A DNA stretch of 64,000 nucleotides from CAWHXG01 sp963833235 (GTDB lineage Bacteria > Pseudomonadota > Alphaproteobacteria > Rhodobacterales > Rhodobacteraceae): the NCBI GenBank assembly GCA_963833235.1, contig CAWHXG010000001.1:124001-188000 (forward strand), in the 5' to 3' direction. Every line of letters begins with the position of its first letter. Positions within the stretch are counted from its first letter, which is position 1. This document shows positions 32,986-40,773 of the stretch, piece after piece. Under the pieces are notes generated by a model. That model saw only the letters and a program-made list of their open reading frames with translations, was not told the DNA's origin and made no database searches. The position numbers and the translations under genes were made by a program.

Positions 32986-33509
32986 CCCACGGGCTCCGGC
33001 GCGGCGGCGTAGGGATCGGCGATGCCGAGCCCCGCCAGAACGCGGGTCTCCATCCCCTCCATCAGAGCGGCATCCTCTTCGGTCTCATGGTCGTATCCCA
33101 GTAGGTGCAGCGTTGCGTGCACGATCAGGTGGCTCAGGTGATCACCAGGCGTGCGCTCTGCCTCCGCCGCTTCGCGAAGGCAGGTCTCCAGGCCCAGGGC
33201 GATATCGCCCAGTTCCAGCGGCTCCTCGCCGGATGGGTTCGACGGAAGGCGCGGCTGGCCGCCGGGCGAAGCGGCGCCGCGTTCTTCGGACGGCCAGGAA
33301 AGCACGTTGGTCGGCGTCGCCTTGCCCCGGAAGCTGCCATTCAGGGCGGCGACCTGCGCGTCGCCTGCGGCAAGGCAGGCGATCGCGAACTCCTCGGGCC
33401 GAAATCCGATCCCGTCCAATGCGGCCCGTGCCGCCCGCTCCGCAAGGGACGGCAGTCCTTGGCCGTTCCAGCCCTCGTCCTCGATCACCACGTCAACGAG
33501 CGGCGGCAT
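32982..33509 (-). CDS. ybeY: rRNA maturation endoribonuclease YbeY
   Basis: 175 residues. The zinc site HATLHLLGYDHETEED gives the three-His pattern HxxxHxxxxxH. Preceding NGSFRGKATPTNVLSWPSEE is the conserved substrate-groove region. Trims 16S rRNA and takes part in ribosome quality control. Overlaps the phoH end by 17 nt and the CorC-like start by 4 nt. Confidence 0.95.
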   Translation of the reverse strand: MPPLVDVVIEDEGWNGQGLPSLAERAARAALDGIGFRPEEFAIACLAAGDAQVAALNGSFRGKATPTNVLSWPSEERGAASPGGQPRLPSNPSGEEPLELGDIALGLETCLREAAEAERTPGDHLSHLIVHATLHLLGYDHETEEDAALMEGMETRVLAGLGIADPYAAAPEPVG

Positions 33510-34596
33510 CGCCGGCCTCGCTGCGCTGCCCCGGGGGCGTGTTGCGGGTGTTCCCCGGCCGCGCGCTGCCGACCTGAGCCCCCTCGGGCGGCTCCGCAGC
33601 GTCGTACGCCTCGATGATGCGGGCCACGAGGGGGTGGCGAACCACGTCCTTGGCGGTGAAGTAGCTGAAGCTGATCCCCTGCACGGATCTCAACAGCCCC
33701 TCCGCATCGCTCAGCCCGCTGCGCACGCCGCGCGGCAGGTCCACCTGGGTGCGGTCGCCGGTGACGACCATCCGGCTGCCCTCGCCAAGCCGCGTCAGGA
33801 ACATCTTCATCTGCATCGTAGTCGCGTTCTGCGCCTCGTCCAGCACAACGAACGCGTTCGAGAGCGTCCGGCCGCGCATGAACGCCAGCGGCGCGATCTC
33901 GATCCGCTTCTCCTCGATCAGCTTCGCCGTCTGCTTGCCGGGCAGGAAGTCGTTCAGCGCATCGTAGAGCGGCTGCATGTAGGGATCGACCTTGTCCTTC
34001 ATGTCGCCGGGCAGGAACCCCAGCCGCTCTCCGGCCTCCACCGCCGGACGGCTCAGCACGATCCGGTCCACTTCCCCGCCCAAGAATTTCGAGACCGCCA
34101 CCGCCACCGCCAGATAGGTCTTGCCGGTTCCGGCCGGGCCGATGCCGAAAGACAACTCGGACTTCATGAGCGCCGCCACGTAGGCGCGCTGCGCGGCGGT
34201 TCGCGGCTCGATCGCCTTCTTGCGCGTGCGCAGTTCGAGCGAGGGGCCCTTGAACATCTCCAGCTGGTCGCCGTCGTCGTCCGGGGATGCCTCGGGTCCG
34301 GCGCCGAGGCGCAGCACTCCGTCGATATCGCCGGGCGATACTTCCCTCCCCTGCTCCAGGCGATTGTAGAGTGCGCCCAGAACCTCCGCAGCGCGGGACT
34401 GTGCCTGCGCATCGCCAATCAGCGACAGCTGGTTGCCGCGATGCACGATGTTGAGATCCAGCGCGCCCTCGATCTGAACAAGGTTCCTGTCATGCGGGCC
34501 GCACAGATCAATCAGCAACCGGTTGTCCGGAAACTCAAGAAGAACCTCTTGAACGCCCTCCGGGGCGAGCGGCGGGGTCAATGCGCTGGTGGCCAA
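33493..34596 (-). CDS. phoH: PhoH-like ATPase
   Basis: 367 residues with a TTG start at 34596, chosen because GAGGAGAG lies 4 nt before it and homology begins at once (ATSALTPPLAPEGVQE). N-terminal KH-like RNA-binding part (to ~115), then the PhoH P-loop domain: GIGPAGTGKTYLAVAVAVSK, FVVLDEAQNATTMQMKMFL (Walker B), and VVTGDRTQVDLPRG. Upstream of ybeY, with which it is often associated in RNA metabolism. Confidence 0.93.
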   Translation of the reverse strand: MATSALTPPLAPEGVQEVLLEFPDNRLLIDLCGPHDRNLVQIEGALDLNIVHRGNQLSLIGDAQAQSRAAEVLGALYNRLEQGREVSPGDIDGVLRLGAGPEASPDDDGDQLEMFKGPSLELRTRKKAIEPRTAAQRAYVAALMKSELSFGIGPAGTGKTYLAVAVAVSKFLGGEVDRIVLSRPAVEAGERLGFLPGDMKDKVDPYMQPLYDALNDFLPGKQTAKLIEEKRIEIAPLAFMRGRTLSNAFVVLDEAQNATTMQMKMFLTRLGEGSRMVVTGDRTQVDLPRGVRSGLSDAEGLLRSVQGISFSYFTAKDVVRHPLVARIIEAYDAAEPPEGAQVGSARPGNTRNTPPGQRSEAGDAAAR

Positions 34597-34705
34597 ACGT
34601 CTCTCCTCGGGACCGGTACCCTGGGAAGAGCCTGCCAAGCCCCCGTAACGCTGGCAAGGCGGGAATCCCGTGCCGTCGCGTTCCCGGCACCTGGTCGCCC
34701 GGGCA

Positions 34706-36040
34706 TCAGGCGGCCGCCTGCGCAATCAGCGTTCCCGTCAGCGAATTGGGGGCCGCCGCGGTGATGCGAACGGGTACGATGCGGCCGACATGGTCGGCCG
34801 GGGCCTCCACATGCACCGATTGCAGGTGGCCGGACTTGCCCACGAGCTGCCCTGGCCGCCGCCCGGGCTTCTCCAGCAGTACATCGGCGACGCGCCCCAC
34901 CATCGCGGCCTGCGCGGCACGCTGTTGGTCTCCCAGCAGGGCCTGCAGGCGTTGCAGCCGCTCGCCGGCGACCTCCGCCGGAACCATCGGGCGCGCGGCC
35001 GCCGGCGTCCCGGGGCGGGGAGAGTAGCAAAACGAATAGGCCTGCCCGAACCCGACGGCCCGCACCAGATCCAGCGTCGCCTCGAAATCCGCCTCGGTCT
35101 CGCCAGGGAACCCGACGATGAAATCGCTGGAAAGCAGCAGATCGGGCCGCGCGGCGCGCAGGCGGGCGACGATTGCAAGATACTGCGCAGCGGTATGCCT
35201 GCGGTTCATGGCCCTAAGGATCCGGTCGGATCCCGACTGCACGGGAAGGTGCAGGTAGGGCATGAGCGCCGGGCAATCGCCGTGCGCGGCGACGAGATCG
35301 GCCGTCATGTCGTCGGGATGGGAGGTGGTGTAGCGCAGCCGGTCGAGGCCGGGAATGTCGGCCAGAGCGCGGATCAGTCGGGCCAGCCCCCATTCCCCGC
35401 CCTCGCCCGCCCCGTGATAGGCGTTGACGTTCTGGCCCAGCAGCGTGATTTCCCGCGCCCCGCGGGCCACCAGATCGCGTGCCTCCGCGATCACCGCCTC
35501 CACCGGCCGGCTGAACTCGGCGCCGCGGGTGTAGGGCACCACGCAGAAGGCGCAGAACTTGTCGCAACCCTCCTGCACGGTGAGGAAAGCGGATGGGGCG
35601 CCGCGTGTGGCGGGGCGGCGCGCCAGATGCTCGAACTTGTCCTCCGGCGGAAAGTCGGTGTCAGCGACGCGACCGCCGGCCCTGGCTTCGGCCAACATCT
35701 GCGGCAAGCGATGATAGGCCTGCGGGCCGACCACCAGATCGACAGCACCCTGCCGGCGCAGAACCTCGGCGCCCTCGGCCTGCGCGACGCAGCCGGCCAC
35801 GCCGATGCGCAGATCGGGGTTGGCCGCCTTCAACCGCTTCAGCCGCCCCAGCTCGGAATAGACCTTTTCAGCGGCCTTCTCACGGATGTGGCACGTGTTC
35901 AGCAGGATCAGATCGGCCTCTTCGGCCCGGTCCGTCGGAACCTGACCATCCGCCACCAGCGCCTCGCTCATGCGCTCGCTGTCGTAGACGTTCATCTGGC
36001 AACCATAGGTCTTGACGAAGAACTTGCGGGGCGCGGGCAT
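34706..36040 (-). CDS. miaB: tRNA-2-methylthio-N6-dimethylallyladenosine synthase
   Basis: 444 residues, 4Fe-4S radical-SAM methylthiotransferase that modifies A37. N-terminal UPF0004 domain with its three Cys (TYGCQMNVYDSERM, NTCHIREKA, GVAGCVAQAEG), the radical-SAM CxxxCxxC (EGCDKFCAFCVVPYTRG), and a C-terminal TRAM domain (~372-440). It is the first gene of the miaB-phoH-ybeY-corC-lnt unit, with ~110 bp before phoH. Confidence 0.97.
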   Translation of the reverse strand: MPAPRKFFVKTYGCQMNVYDSERMSEALVADGQVPTDRAEEADLILLNTCHIREKAAEKVYSELGRLKRLKAANPDLRIGVAGCVAQAEGAEVLRRQGAVDLVVGPQAYHRLPQMLAEARAGGRVADTDFPPEDKFEHLARRPATRGAPSAFLTVQEGCDKFCAFCVVPYTRGAEFSRPVEAVIAEARDLVARGAREITLLGQNVNAYHGAGEGGEWGLARLIRALADIPGLDRLRYTTSHPDDMTADLVAAHGDCPALMPYLHLPVQSGSDRILRAMNRRHTAAQYLAIVARLRAARPDLLLSSDFIVGFPGETEADFEATLDLVRAVGFGQAYSFCYSPRPGTPAAARPMVPAEVAGERLQRLQALLGDQQRAAQAAMVGRVADVLLEKPGRRPGQLVGKSGHLQSVHVEAPADHVGRIVPVRITAAAPNSLTGTLIAQAAA

Positions 36041-36132
36041 CGGAGCGGTTTCCTTGGTGGCATTCAGCAGGCGACGGACGCGAGAAGATCGACCTGGGGA
36101 TTCCCGGCAGCGACCCTGTGCACCGGCAGGTC

Positions 36133-36561
36133 TCAGGTGCGGCGCAGGCGGATCACCACGTCGACCTTCGCAATCTCGGTGCCTTCGGGCGCCTCGGGCA
36201 GGCGCGAGATCTCTAGGTCGCCCGCAGGCGCGTCGGTCAGGTCGCCCGCCTCTTCCCAGTAGAAATGCGGGTGATCGTCCGTCCGGGTATCGAAATAGCT
36301 GCGGGTTCCGTCGACGGTGACTTCCTTCATGAGGCCGGCGTTACAGAACGCCTTGAGCGTATTGTAGACGGTGGCGAGGGCTACCCGCTCTCCCCCGGCC
36401 GCGACGGCGGCATAGAGGCTTTCGGCGGTGACGTGCCTGTCTTGCCCGTCGCCCACGAGAAGCGCGGCCAGGACATTGCGCTGCCGGGTCGGGCGCAAAT
36501 CGCGCCGGGCTAGCCACGCCGCCCCCCGATCCATCGCTGCCTTGTCGATCTGCACGCACAT
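36133..36561 (-). CDS. irr: Iron response regulator Irr (Fur family)
   Basis: About 142 residues. Fur fold: DNA-binding DLRPTRQRNVLAALLVGDGQ, ALATVYNTLKAFCNAGLM with the recognition helix, then the metal/heme-associated RSYFDTRTDDHPHFYWEE. The Asp-Asp-His-Pro-His pattern is the rhodobacterial version of the Irr heme-linked region, and the classical Fur C-terminal Cys pairs are missing. AAGGAG overlaps the first possible start (GTG 36564), so the GTG at 36555 could be the true start. Divergent from fabA, which may be one target. Confidence 0.9.
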   Translation of the reverse strand: MCVQIDKAAMDRGAAWLARRDLRPTRQRNVLAALLVGDGQDRHVTAESLYAAVAAGGERVALATVYNTLKAFCNAGLMKEVTVDGTRSYFDTRTDDHPHFYWEEAGDLTDAPAGDLEISRLPEAPEGTEIAKVDVVIRLRRT

Positions 36562-36784
36562 CACTCCTTGTTCTGTCCCCTATAAGGGGGGTTGCGCCCC
36601 GGTTTCAATTGCTTTTGCCCGCCTGCTGGGCGCTGCTGCAGGGCGCGGCCCCGCTCCGGCACGCTCTTGCGCGGCCGCTCGCGCCAATGTTATTGGAGGC
36701 CCGATCAAACGAAGGGCCCGCGCATTTCCGCGGAAACCACCCGTGGGCCGCAGACCCGCGCATGACCGACAAGGGGCACCCGGC

Positions 36785-37297
36785 ATGGCCGACCATCCGA
36801 CCACCTTCGACAAGGAGGGGCTGATCGCCTGCGCGCGCGGAGAGCTGTTCGGCCCGGGAAACGCCCAGCTGCCGCTGCCGCCAATGCTAATGATGGACAG
36901 GATCACCGACATCTCGGCAGATGGCGGGGCGCACGGCAAGGGCCATGTGGTTGCCGAGTTCGACATCACACCGGATCTCTGGTTCTTCGAATGCCACTTC
37001 CCCGGCAATCCGGTCATGCCGGGTTGCCTTGGCCTTGATGGCCTTTGGCAGCTGACCGGCTTCAACCTCGGTTGGCGCGGATGGCAGGGCCTCGGCATGG
37101 CTCTCGGCGTGGGCGAGGTGAAGCTAAAGGGCATGGTCACGCCCGAACGCCGCATGATCCGCTATTTCGTCGATTTCACGCGGGTCATCGACCGGCGGCT
37201 GAAGATGGGTGTCGCCGATGGCCGTGTCGAGGCCGACGGCGATGTGATCTACGACGTCAAGGACATGAAGGTGGGCCTGTCCACCGGGGGAGGCTGA
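36785..37297 (+). CDS. fabA: 3-hydroxydecanoyl-ACP dehydratase/isomerase
   Basis: 170 residues from MADHPTTFDKEGLIACA, preceded by AAGGGG. Introduces the cis double bond for unsaturated fatty acids. Catalytic His in FFECHFPGNPVMPGCLGLDG with the partner Asp in the same segment. First of fabA-fabB-fabI. A possible sigma-70 promoter is TTGCGC (36667-36672), 17 bp, TTATTG (36690-36695). Divergent from irr. Confidence 0.97.
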   Translation: MADHPTTFDKEGLIACARGELFGPGNAQLPLPPMLMMDRITDISADGGAHGKGHVVAEFDITPDLWFFECHFPGNPVMPGCLGLDGLWQLTGFNLGWRGWQGLGMALGVGEVKLKGMVTPERRMIRYFVDFTRVIDRRLKMGVADGRVEADGDVIYDVKDMKVGLSTGGG

Positions 37298-37298
37298 A

Positions 37299-38525
37299 AT
37301 GCGGCGTGTCGTCATCACCGGGCTGGGCGTCGTCTCTCCCTTGGGCATCACCGCCGAGGAGGTCGCCGAAAGCCTGCGCACCGGCCGGTCCGGCATCGCG
37401 GCCCAGCCGACCTATGCCGAGCACGGCTTCCGCAGCCAGATCGCTGGGATCCCGAAGATCGATCTGGAAGCCGCGGTCGACAAGCGGCAGCTGCGCTTCA
37501 TGGGGCCAACGGCGGCCTATGCCTACGTGGCGATGCAGCAAGCGGTGGCCGACAGCGGCCTGGAGGAGAGCGACGTCAGCAACGAGCGCACCGGGCTCAT
37601 CGCGGGCTCCGGCGGGCCCTCGACATCGAACTTCTTCACCGCCCACAACATCGTCATCGACAAGGGCAGCCCGAAGCGGATGGGCCCGTTCATGGTGACA
37701 CGCTGCATGTCGTCCACCGTGTCGGCCTGCCTCGCGACGCCCTTCAAAATCAAGGGGCTGAACCATTCGATCACCTCCGCCTGCTCTACCTCGCTGCACT
37801 GCATCGGCTCGGGGGTCGAGCAGATCCAGTGGGGCAAGCAGGACATCGTCTTTGCCGGCGGCGGCGAGGAGGTGGACTGGACGCTGTCGTGCCTCTTCGA
37901 CGCGATGGGGGCGATGTCCTCGAAGTACAACGACACGCCCGAAACCGCCTCCCGCCCCTTCGACGCGACCCGCGACGGCTTCGTGATCTCCGGCGGCGGC
38001 GGGATGGTCGTTCTGGAAGAGCTGGACCATGCCCTGGCCCGCGGCGCACAGATCTACGCCGAGGTCACGGGCTATGGCGCAACCTCCGACGGGGCCGACA
38101 TGGTGGCGCCCTCGGGCGAAGGCGGCGAGCGGGCGATGCGCGCGGCCCTTGCGACCATCGGCGACCGCAAGGTGAGCTACATCAACGCGCACGGCACCTC
38201 TACGCCGGTGGGCGACGTCACCGAGGTCGAAGCCATTCGCCGCATCTTCGGCGAAGGCCAGACGCCGCCGATCTCCTCCTCGAAATCCCTCGCCGGGCAT
38301 TCCCAGGGCGCCACGGGTGCGCTTGAGATCATCTACTCGCTGCTCATGATGAAGCACCGGTTCATCCAGGGCTCCGCAAACATCACCCAGCTCGACCCGG
38401 CCATCCGCCCGGGTGAAATCGCGACGGAGACTGTCGAGGACGTGGAATTCGACACGGTCCTGTCGAATTCCTTCGGGTTCGGCGGCACGAACGGCTCCCT
38501 CGCCCTCAGCAGATACGTTGGGTAG
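37299..38525 (+). CDS. fabB: 3-oxoacyl-ACP synthase I
   Basis: 408 residues. Catalytic Cys in TSACSTSLHCIGSGVEQIQW, first His in INAHGTSTPVGDVTEVEA, and second His in SSKSLAGHSQGATGALE; the C-terminal NSFGFGGTNGSLAL loop is standard. Elongates unsaturated acyl chains and acts after FabA. Starts one base after the fabA stop and ends 6 bp before fabI. Confidence 0.97.
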   Translation: MRRVVITGLGVVSPLGITAEEVAESLRTGRSGIAAQPTYAEHGFRSQIAGIPKIDLEAAVDKRQLRFMGPTAAYAYVAMQQAVADSGLEESDVSNERTGLIAGSGGPSTSNFFTAHNIVIDKGSPKRMGPFMVTRCMSSTVSACLATPFKIKGLNHSITSACSTSLHCIGSGVEQIQWGKQDIVFAGGGEEVDWTLSCLFDAMGAMSSKYNDTPETASRPFDATRDGFVISGGGGMVVLEELDHALARGAQIYAEVTGYGATSDGADMVAPSGEGGERAMRAALATIGDRKVSYINAHGTSTPVGDVTEVEAIRRIFGEGQTPPISSSKSLAGHSQGATGALEIIYSLLMMKHRFIQGSANITQLDPAIRPGEIATETVEDVEFDTVLSNSFGFGGTNGSLALSRYVG

Positions 38526-38531
38526 AATGCC

Positions 38532-39320
38532 ATGGCAGACCTGATGCGCGGCATGCGCGGCCTGGTGATGGGGGTCGCGAACGACCGCTCGATCGCCTGG
38601 GGGATCGCGCGGGCCCTGGCCGCCGAAGGCGCCGAGCTTGCCTTCACCCATCAGGGCGAGGCATTCGGACGGCGGCTGGCACCGTTGGCCGAAAGCGTCG
38701 GGGCATCGCTGATGCTGGACGTCGACGTCTCGAACGACGATCAGATGGACGCTGCCTTCGCCCGGCTCGCAGACGAATGGGGCAGGCTCGACTTCGTCAT
38801 CCATGCCATCGCGTTTTCCGACAAGGCCGAGCTTCACGGTCGGTTCATCCATACCACGAAGGCGAACTTCCAGAATTCCCTCGCGATCTCGTGCTACTCG
38901 CTCATCGACGTCGCCCGTCGGGCGCGGCCGCTGATGACCGAAGGCGGCACGATCCTGACGCTGACCTATCAGGGCTCGAACCGCGTGACGCCCTTCTACA
39001 ACATCATGGGCGTGGCCAAGGCCGCGCTCGAGAGCGCCGTGCGCTACCTTGCCAACGATCTCGGCCCCGAAGGCATTCGGGTGAACGCGATCAGCCCCGG
39101 CCCGATGAAGACGCTGGCAGGCGCGGCTATCGGCGGTGCGCGCAAGACCTACCGCCTGACCGAGATGAACGCGCCCCTACGCGCCAATGCGACACTGGAG
39201 GCCGTGGGGGGCACGGCGGTCTACCTCGCCTCGGATCACGGCCGCTGTACTACAGGCGAGATCATCCGGGTCGACGGCGGATACCACGTCCTGGGCATGC
39301 CGCAACCGGAGCACATCTGA
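38532..39320 (+). CDS. fabI: Enoyl-ACP reductase (NADH), FabI
   Basis: 262 residues. Short-chain dehydrogenase fold with VMGVANDRSIAWGIARALA as cofactor loop, and the FabI catalytic Tyr-x6-Lys in FYNIMGVAKAALESAVRY. LTYQGSNRVTP replaces the usual enterobacterial YLG region but keeps a Tyr. Substrate loop ISPGPMKTLAGAAIGG. It reduces enoyl-ACP and is the likely triclosan target. Last gene of the fabABI unit. Confidence 0.95.
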   Translation: MADLMRGMRGLVMGVANDRSIAWGIARALAAEGAELAFTHQGEAFGRRLAPLAESVGASLMLDVDVSNDDQMDAAFARLADEWGRLDFVIHAIAFSDKAELHGRFIHTTKANFQNSLAISCYSLIDVARRARPLMTEGGTILTLTYQGSNRVTPFYNIMGVAKAALESAVRYLANDLGPEGIRVNAISPGPMKTLAGAAIGGARKTYRLTEMNAPLRANATLEAVGGTAVYLASDHGRCTTGEIIRVDGGYHVLGMPQPEHI

Positions 39321-39542
39321 TCCGACCGGGCTTTCTGCTGGCGTTTGCCTAAGCGATCCGAAGATCCGGATACTCGGTCCTGACCCTCGTCCGTCGGTGC
39401 GAAGTTCTCGTAGCAGAACGAACGCTCGAGATAGAAGCAGCGGTTATATCCGTACGCAGTAGTTCCCTGTGGGACGCGATCGCGGATAAAGGGGGTACCG
39501 GAAGCAGTTTTCCGGCTCAAGCCGTCAGGTCTATGTGGTTTT
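39321..39542. other. Lower-GC spacer between fabI and the tRNA-Arg 3-prime end
   Basis: About 220 bp, less GC-rich than neighbours. It contains a small hairpin (CCGGAA...TTCCGG, 39498-39514) that could terminate the tRNA transcript. A minus-strand open frame of 94 codons (39236-39520) runs through it into the fabI antisense, but I find no ribosome site or homology and do not call it. It could be a remnant of an element once inserted at the tRNA end. Confidence 0.45.
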
Positions 39543-39619
39543 TGGCGATCCCGGGAGGACTCGAACCCCCAACATCCTGATTAGAAGTCAGGTGCTCTAT
39601 CCGGTTGAGCTACGGGACC
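39543..39619 (-). tRNA. tRNA-Arg (anticodon TCT)
   Basis: 77 nt on the minus strand including an encoded CCA. GGTCCCG pairs with CGGGATC (one G:U) to make the acceptor stem, the D arm is GCTC...GAGC, the anticodon arm CTGAC-TTCTAAT-CAG style loop reads CTTCTAA (anticodon TCT at 39583-39585), and the T arm contains GTTCGAG with a paired GGGGG/CCTCC-type stem. Decodes AGA codons. Confidence 0.96.
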
Positions 39620-39740
39620 GCGCCGTTGCGGTTTGGGCCAAATCGTGCCGGCGATCAAGCACCGGAGAGCGTAGGGAACATGCGCCGGGCGGCACGTGTT
39701 CGGACAGGAACAGCAAGATTGGCTCAACCGGAGGATCCCG

Positions 39741-40259
39741 ATGCAACGCATGACCTTGCCCACCCTCGCCACGCTGGCCGTAACTACGATCGCACCCTTG
39801 GCCCTGCACGCCCAGGAGGCGGCCTTCGAGGCCAACGTCGCGAACGCCGAAGGCACGGCCCTCGGCACCGTTGCACTGACCCCCACGGCTTCGGGGCAAA
39901 TGCTGGTCACTATTGATCTGGAGGCGCTGCCACAGGGTCGGCACGCGGTGCACATCCATGAGACGGGCGATTGCGGCGACGGGTTCGAGGCGGCAGGTGG
40001 TCACCTCGCCGACGGAATGGCGCATGGCGTGATGGACGCCGGCGGGCCACATCCCGGCGACTTGCCGAACACCGTCACCGCATCCGACGGCACGATGCAG
40101 GCGGAGTACTTCGTGCCCACCCTGACAGAGGCGCTTGTGAACGACGCGGCTGGCTCGGCCTTCATCGTCCATTCCGGCACGGACGACTACACGTCGCAGC
40201 CCGCTGGCGATGCCGGTCAAATGATCGCCTGTGGGGTCTTCGAGCCGGCGGGCGACTGA
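39741..40259 (+). CDS. sodC: Periplasmic Cu/Zn superoxide dismutase
   Basis: 172 residues, with GGAGGAT before the ATG at 39741. Signal peptide to about residue 24 (ends ALHAQ). Copper ligands His71, His73 (VHIHETGDC), His88 and His144 (VHSGTDDY); zinc ligands His88, His95, His104 and Asp107 (PHPGDLPN); disulfide Cys78 and Cys164. The active-site Arg that normally precedes the Leu/Met-Ala-Cys-Gly end is Met161 here, which may lower superoxide guidance. Detoxifies superoxide outside the cytoplasm. Confidence 0.93.
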   Translation: MQRMTLPTLATLAVTTIAPLALHAQEAAFEANVANAEGTALGTVALTPTASGQMLVTIDLEALPQGRHAVHIHETGDCGDGFEAAGGHLADGMAHGVMDAGGPHPGDLPNTVTASDGTMQAEYFVPTLTEALVNDAAGSAFIVHSGTDDYTSQPAGDAGQMIACGVFEPAGD

Positions 40260-40298
40260 GCCGAGCGGGCAAGGGCCACCCTGTCGGGCGGTGCGGCG

Positions 40299-40610
40299 CT
40301 AATGGGTCCAGGCGCCGCGCCGGTTAGTCGCGAAGTTCTCGCCATAGCCGCGCGGGCGAATGTTGGCGGCGCGCTTCTGGGGGTCGCTGACGACAGCCTC
40401 GATGCCGTTGGTCTCGGCATATTCCAGTGCGGCTTCCTTGGTCTCGAACCGCAGGCGCACCTGCGCCTGGGTATCGTCGGAACTGGTCCATCCCATCAAC
40501 GGATCGACCTCGCGCGCCGTATCGGGCGCAAAATCCAGCACCCAACCCTTGGTCTTGGCGTATCCCGAGGACATCGCCGTGCGCGCCGGCTTGTAGATGC
40601 GTGCTCGCAT
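40299..40610 (-). CDS. NADH dehydrogenase accessory subunit, NDUFS4-like (ETC complex I subunit)
   Basis: 103 residues from MRARIYKPARTAMSSGYAKT, with GAGGG just upstream. The pattern WVLDFAPDTAREVDPLMGWT, SSDDTQAQVRLRFETKEAAL and RPRGYGENFATNRRGAWTH is the mitochondrial-type NDUFS4/18-kDa complex I subunit found in alphaproteobacteria. Likely peripheral-arm assembly or stability. It is convergent with sodC and divergent from uvrB. No nuo genes in the window. Confidence 0.95.
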   Translation of the reverse strand: MRARIYKPARTAMSSGYAKTKGWVLDFAPDTAREVDPLMGWTSSDDTQAQVRLRFETKEAALEYAETNGIEAVVSDPQKRAANIRPRGYGENFATNRRGAWTH

Positions 40611-40773
40611 ATGACCCTCCATCCGAACCTTGCCCTTATCGAGCGAGCGCGAGCGGCGCGCAAGCGGGCCAATGCCATTTGGTGAACCGATCGCTCTCGC
40701 GGCCGCGAACCGGCGGGCACGGGGCTGTTGAAACCCCGGCCAACCTGCGCACATAGAACGCCAGAGGTGACGC

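Noticed and set aside
36428..37297. Longer fabA frame starting before 36785
   Set aside because: The upstream part overlaps the irr gene antisense and lacks homology; the ATG at 36785 has a ribosome site and is the family start.
39236..39520. 94-codon minus-strand frame beside the tRNA-Arg
   Set aside because: Half is antisense to fabI; no ribosome site or family pattern. Kept only as a note on the spacer.
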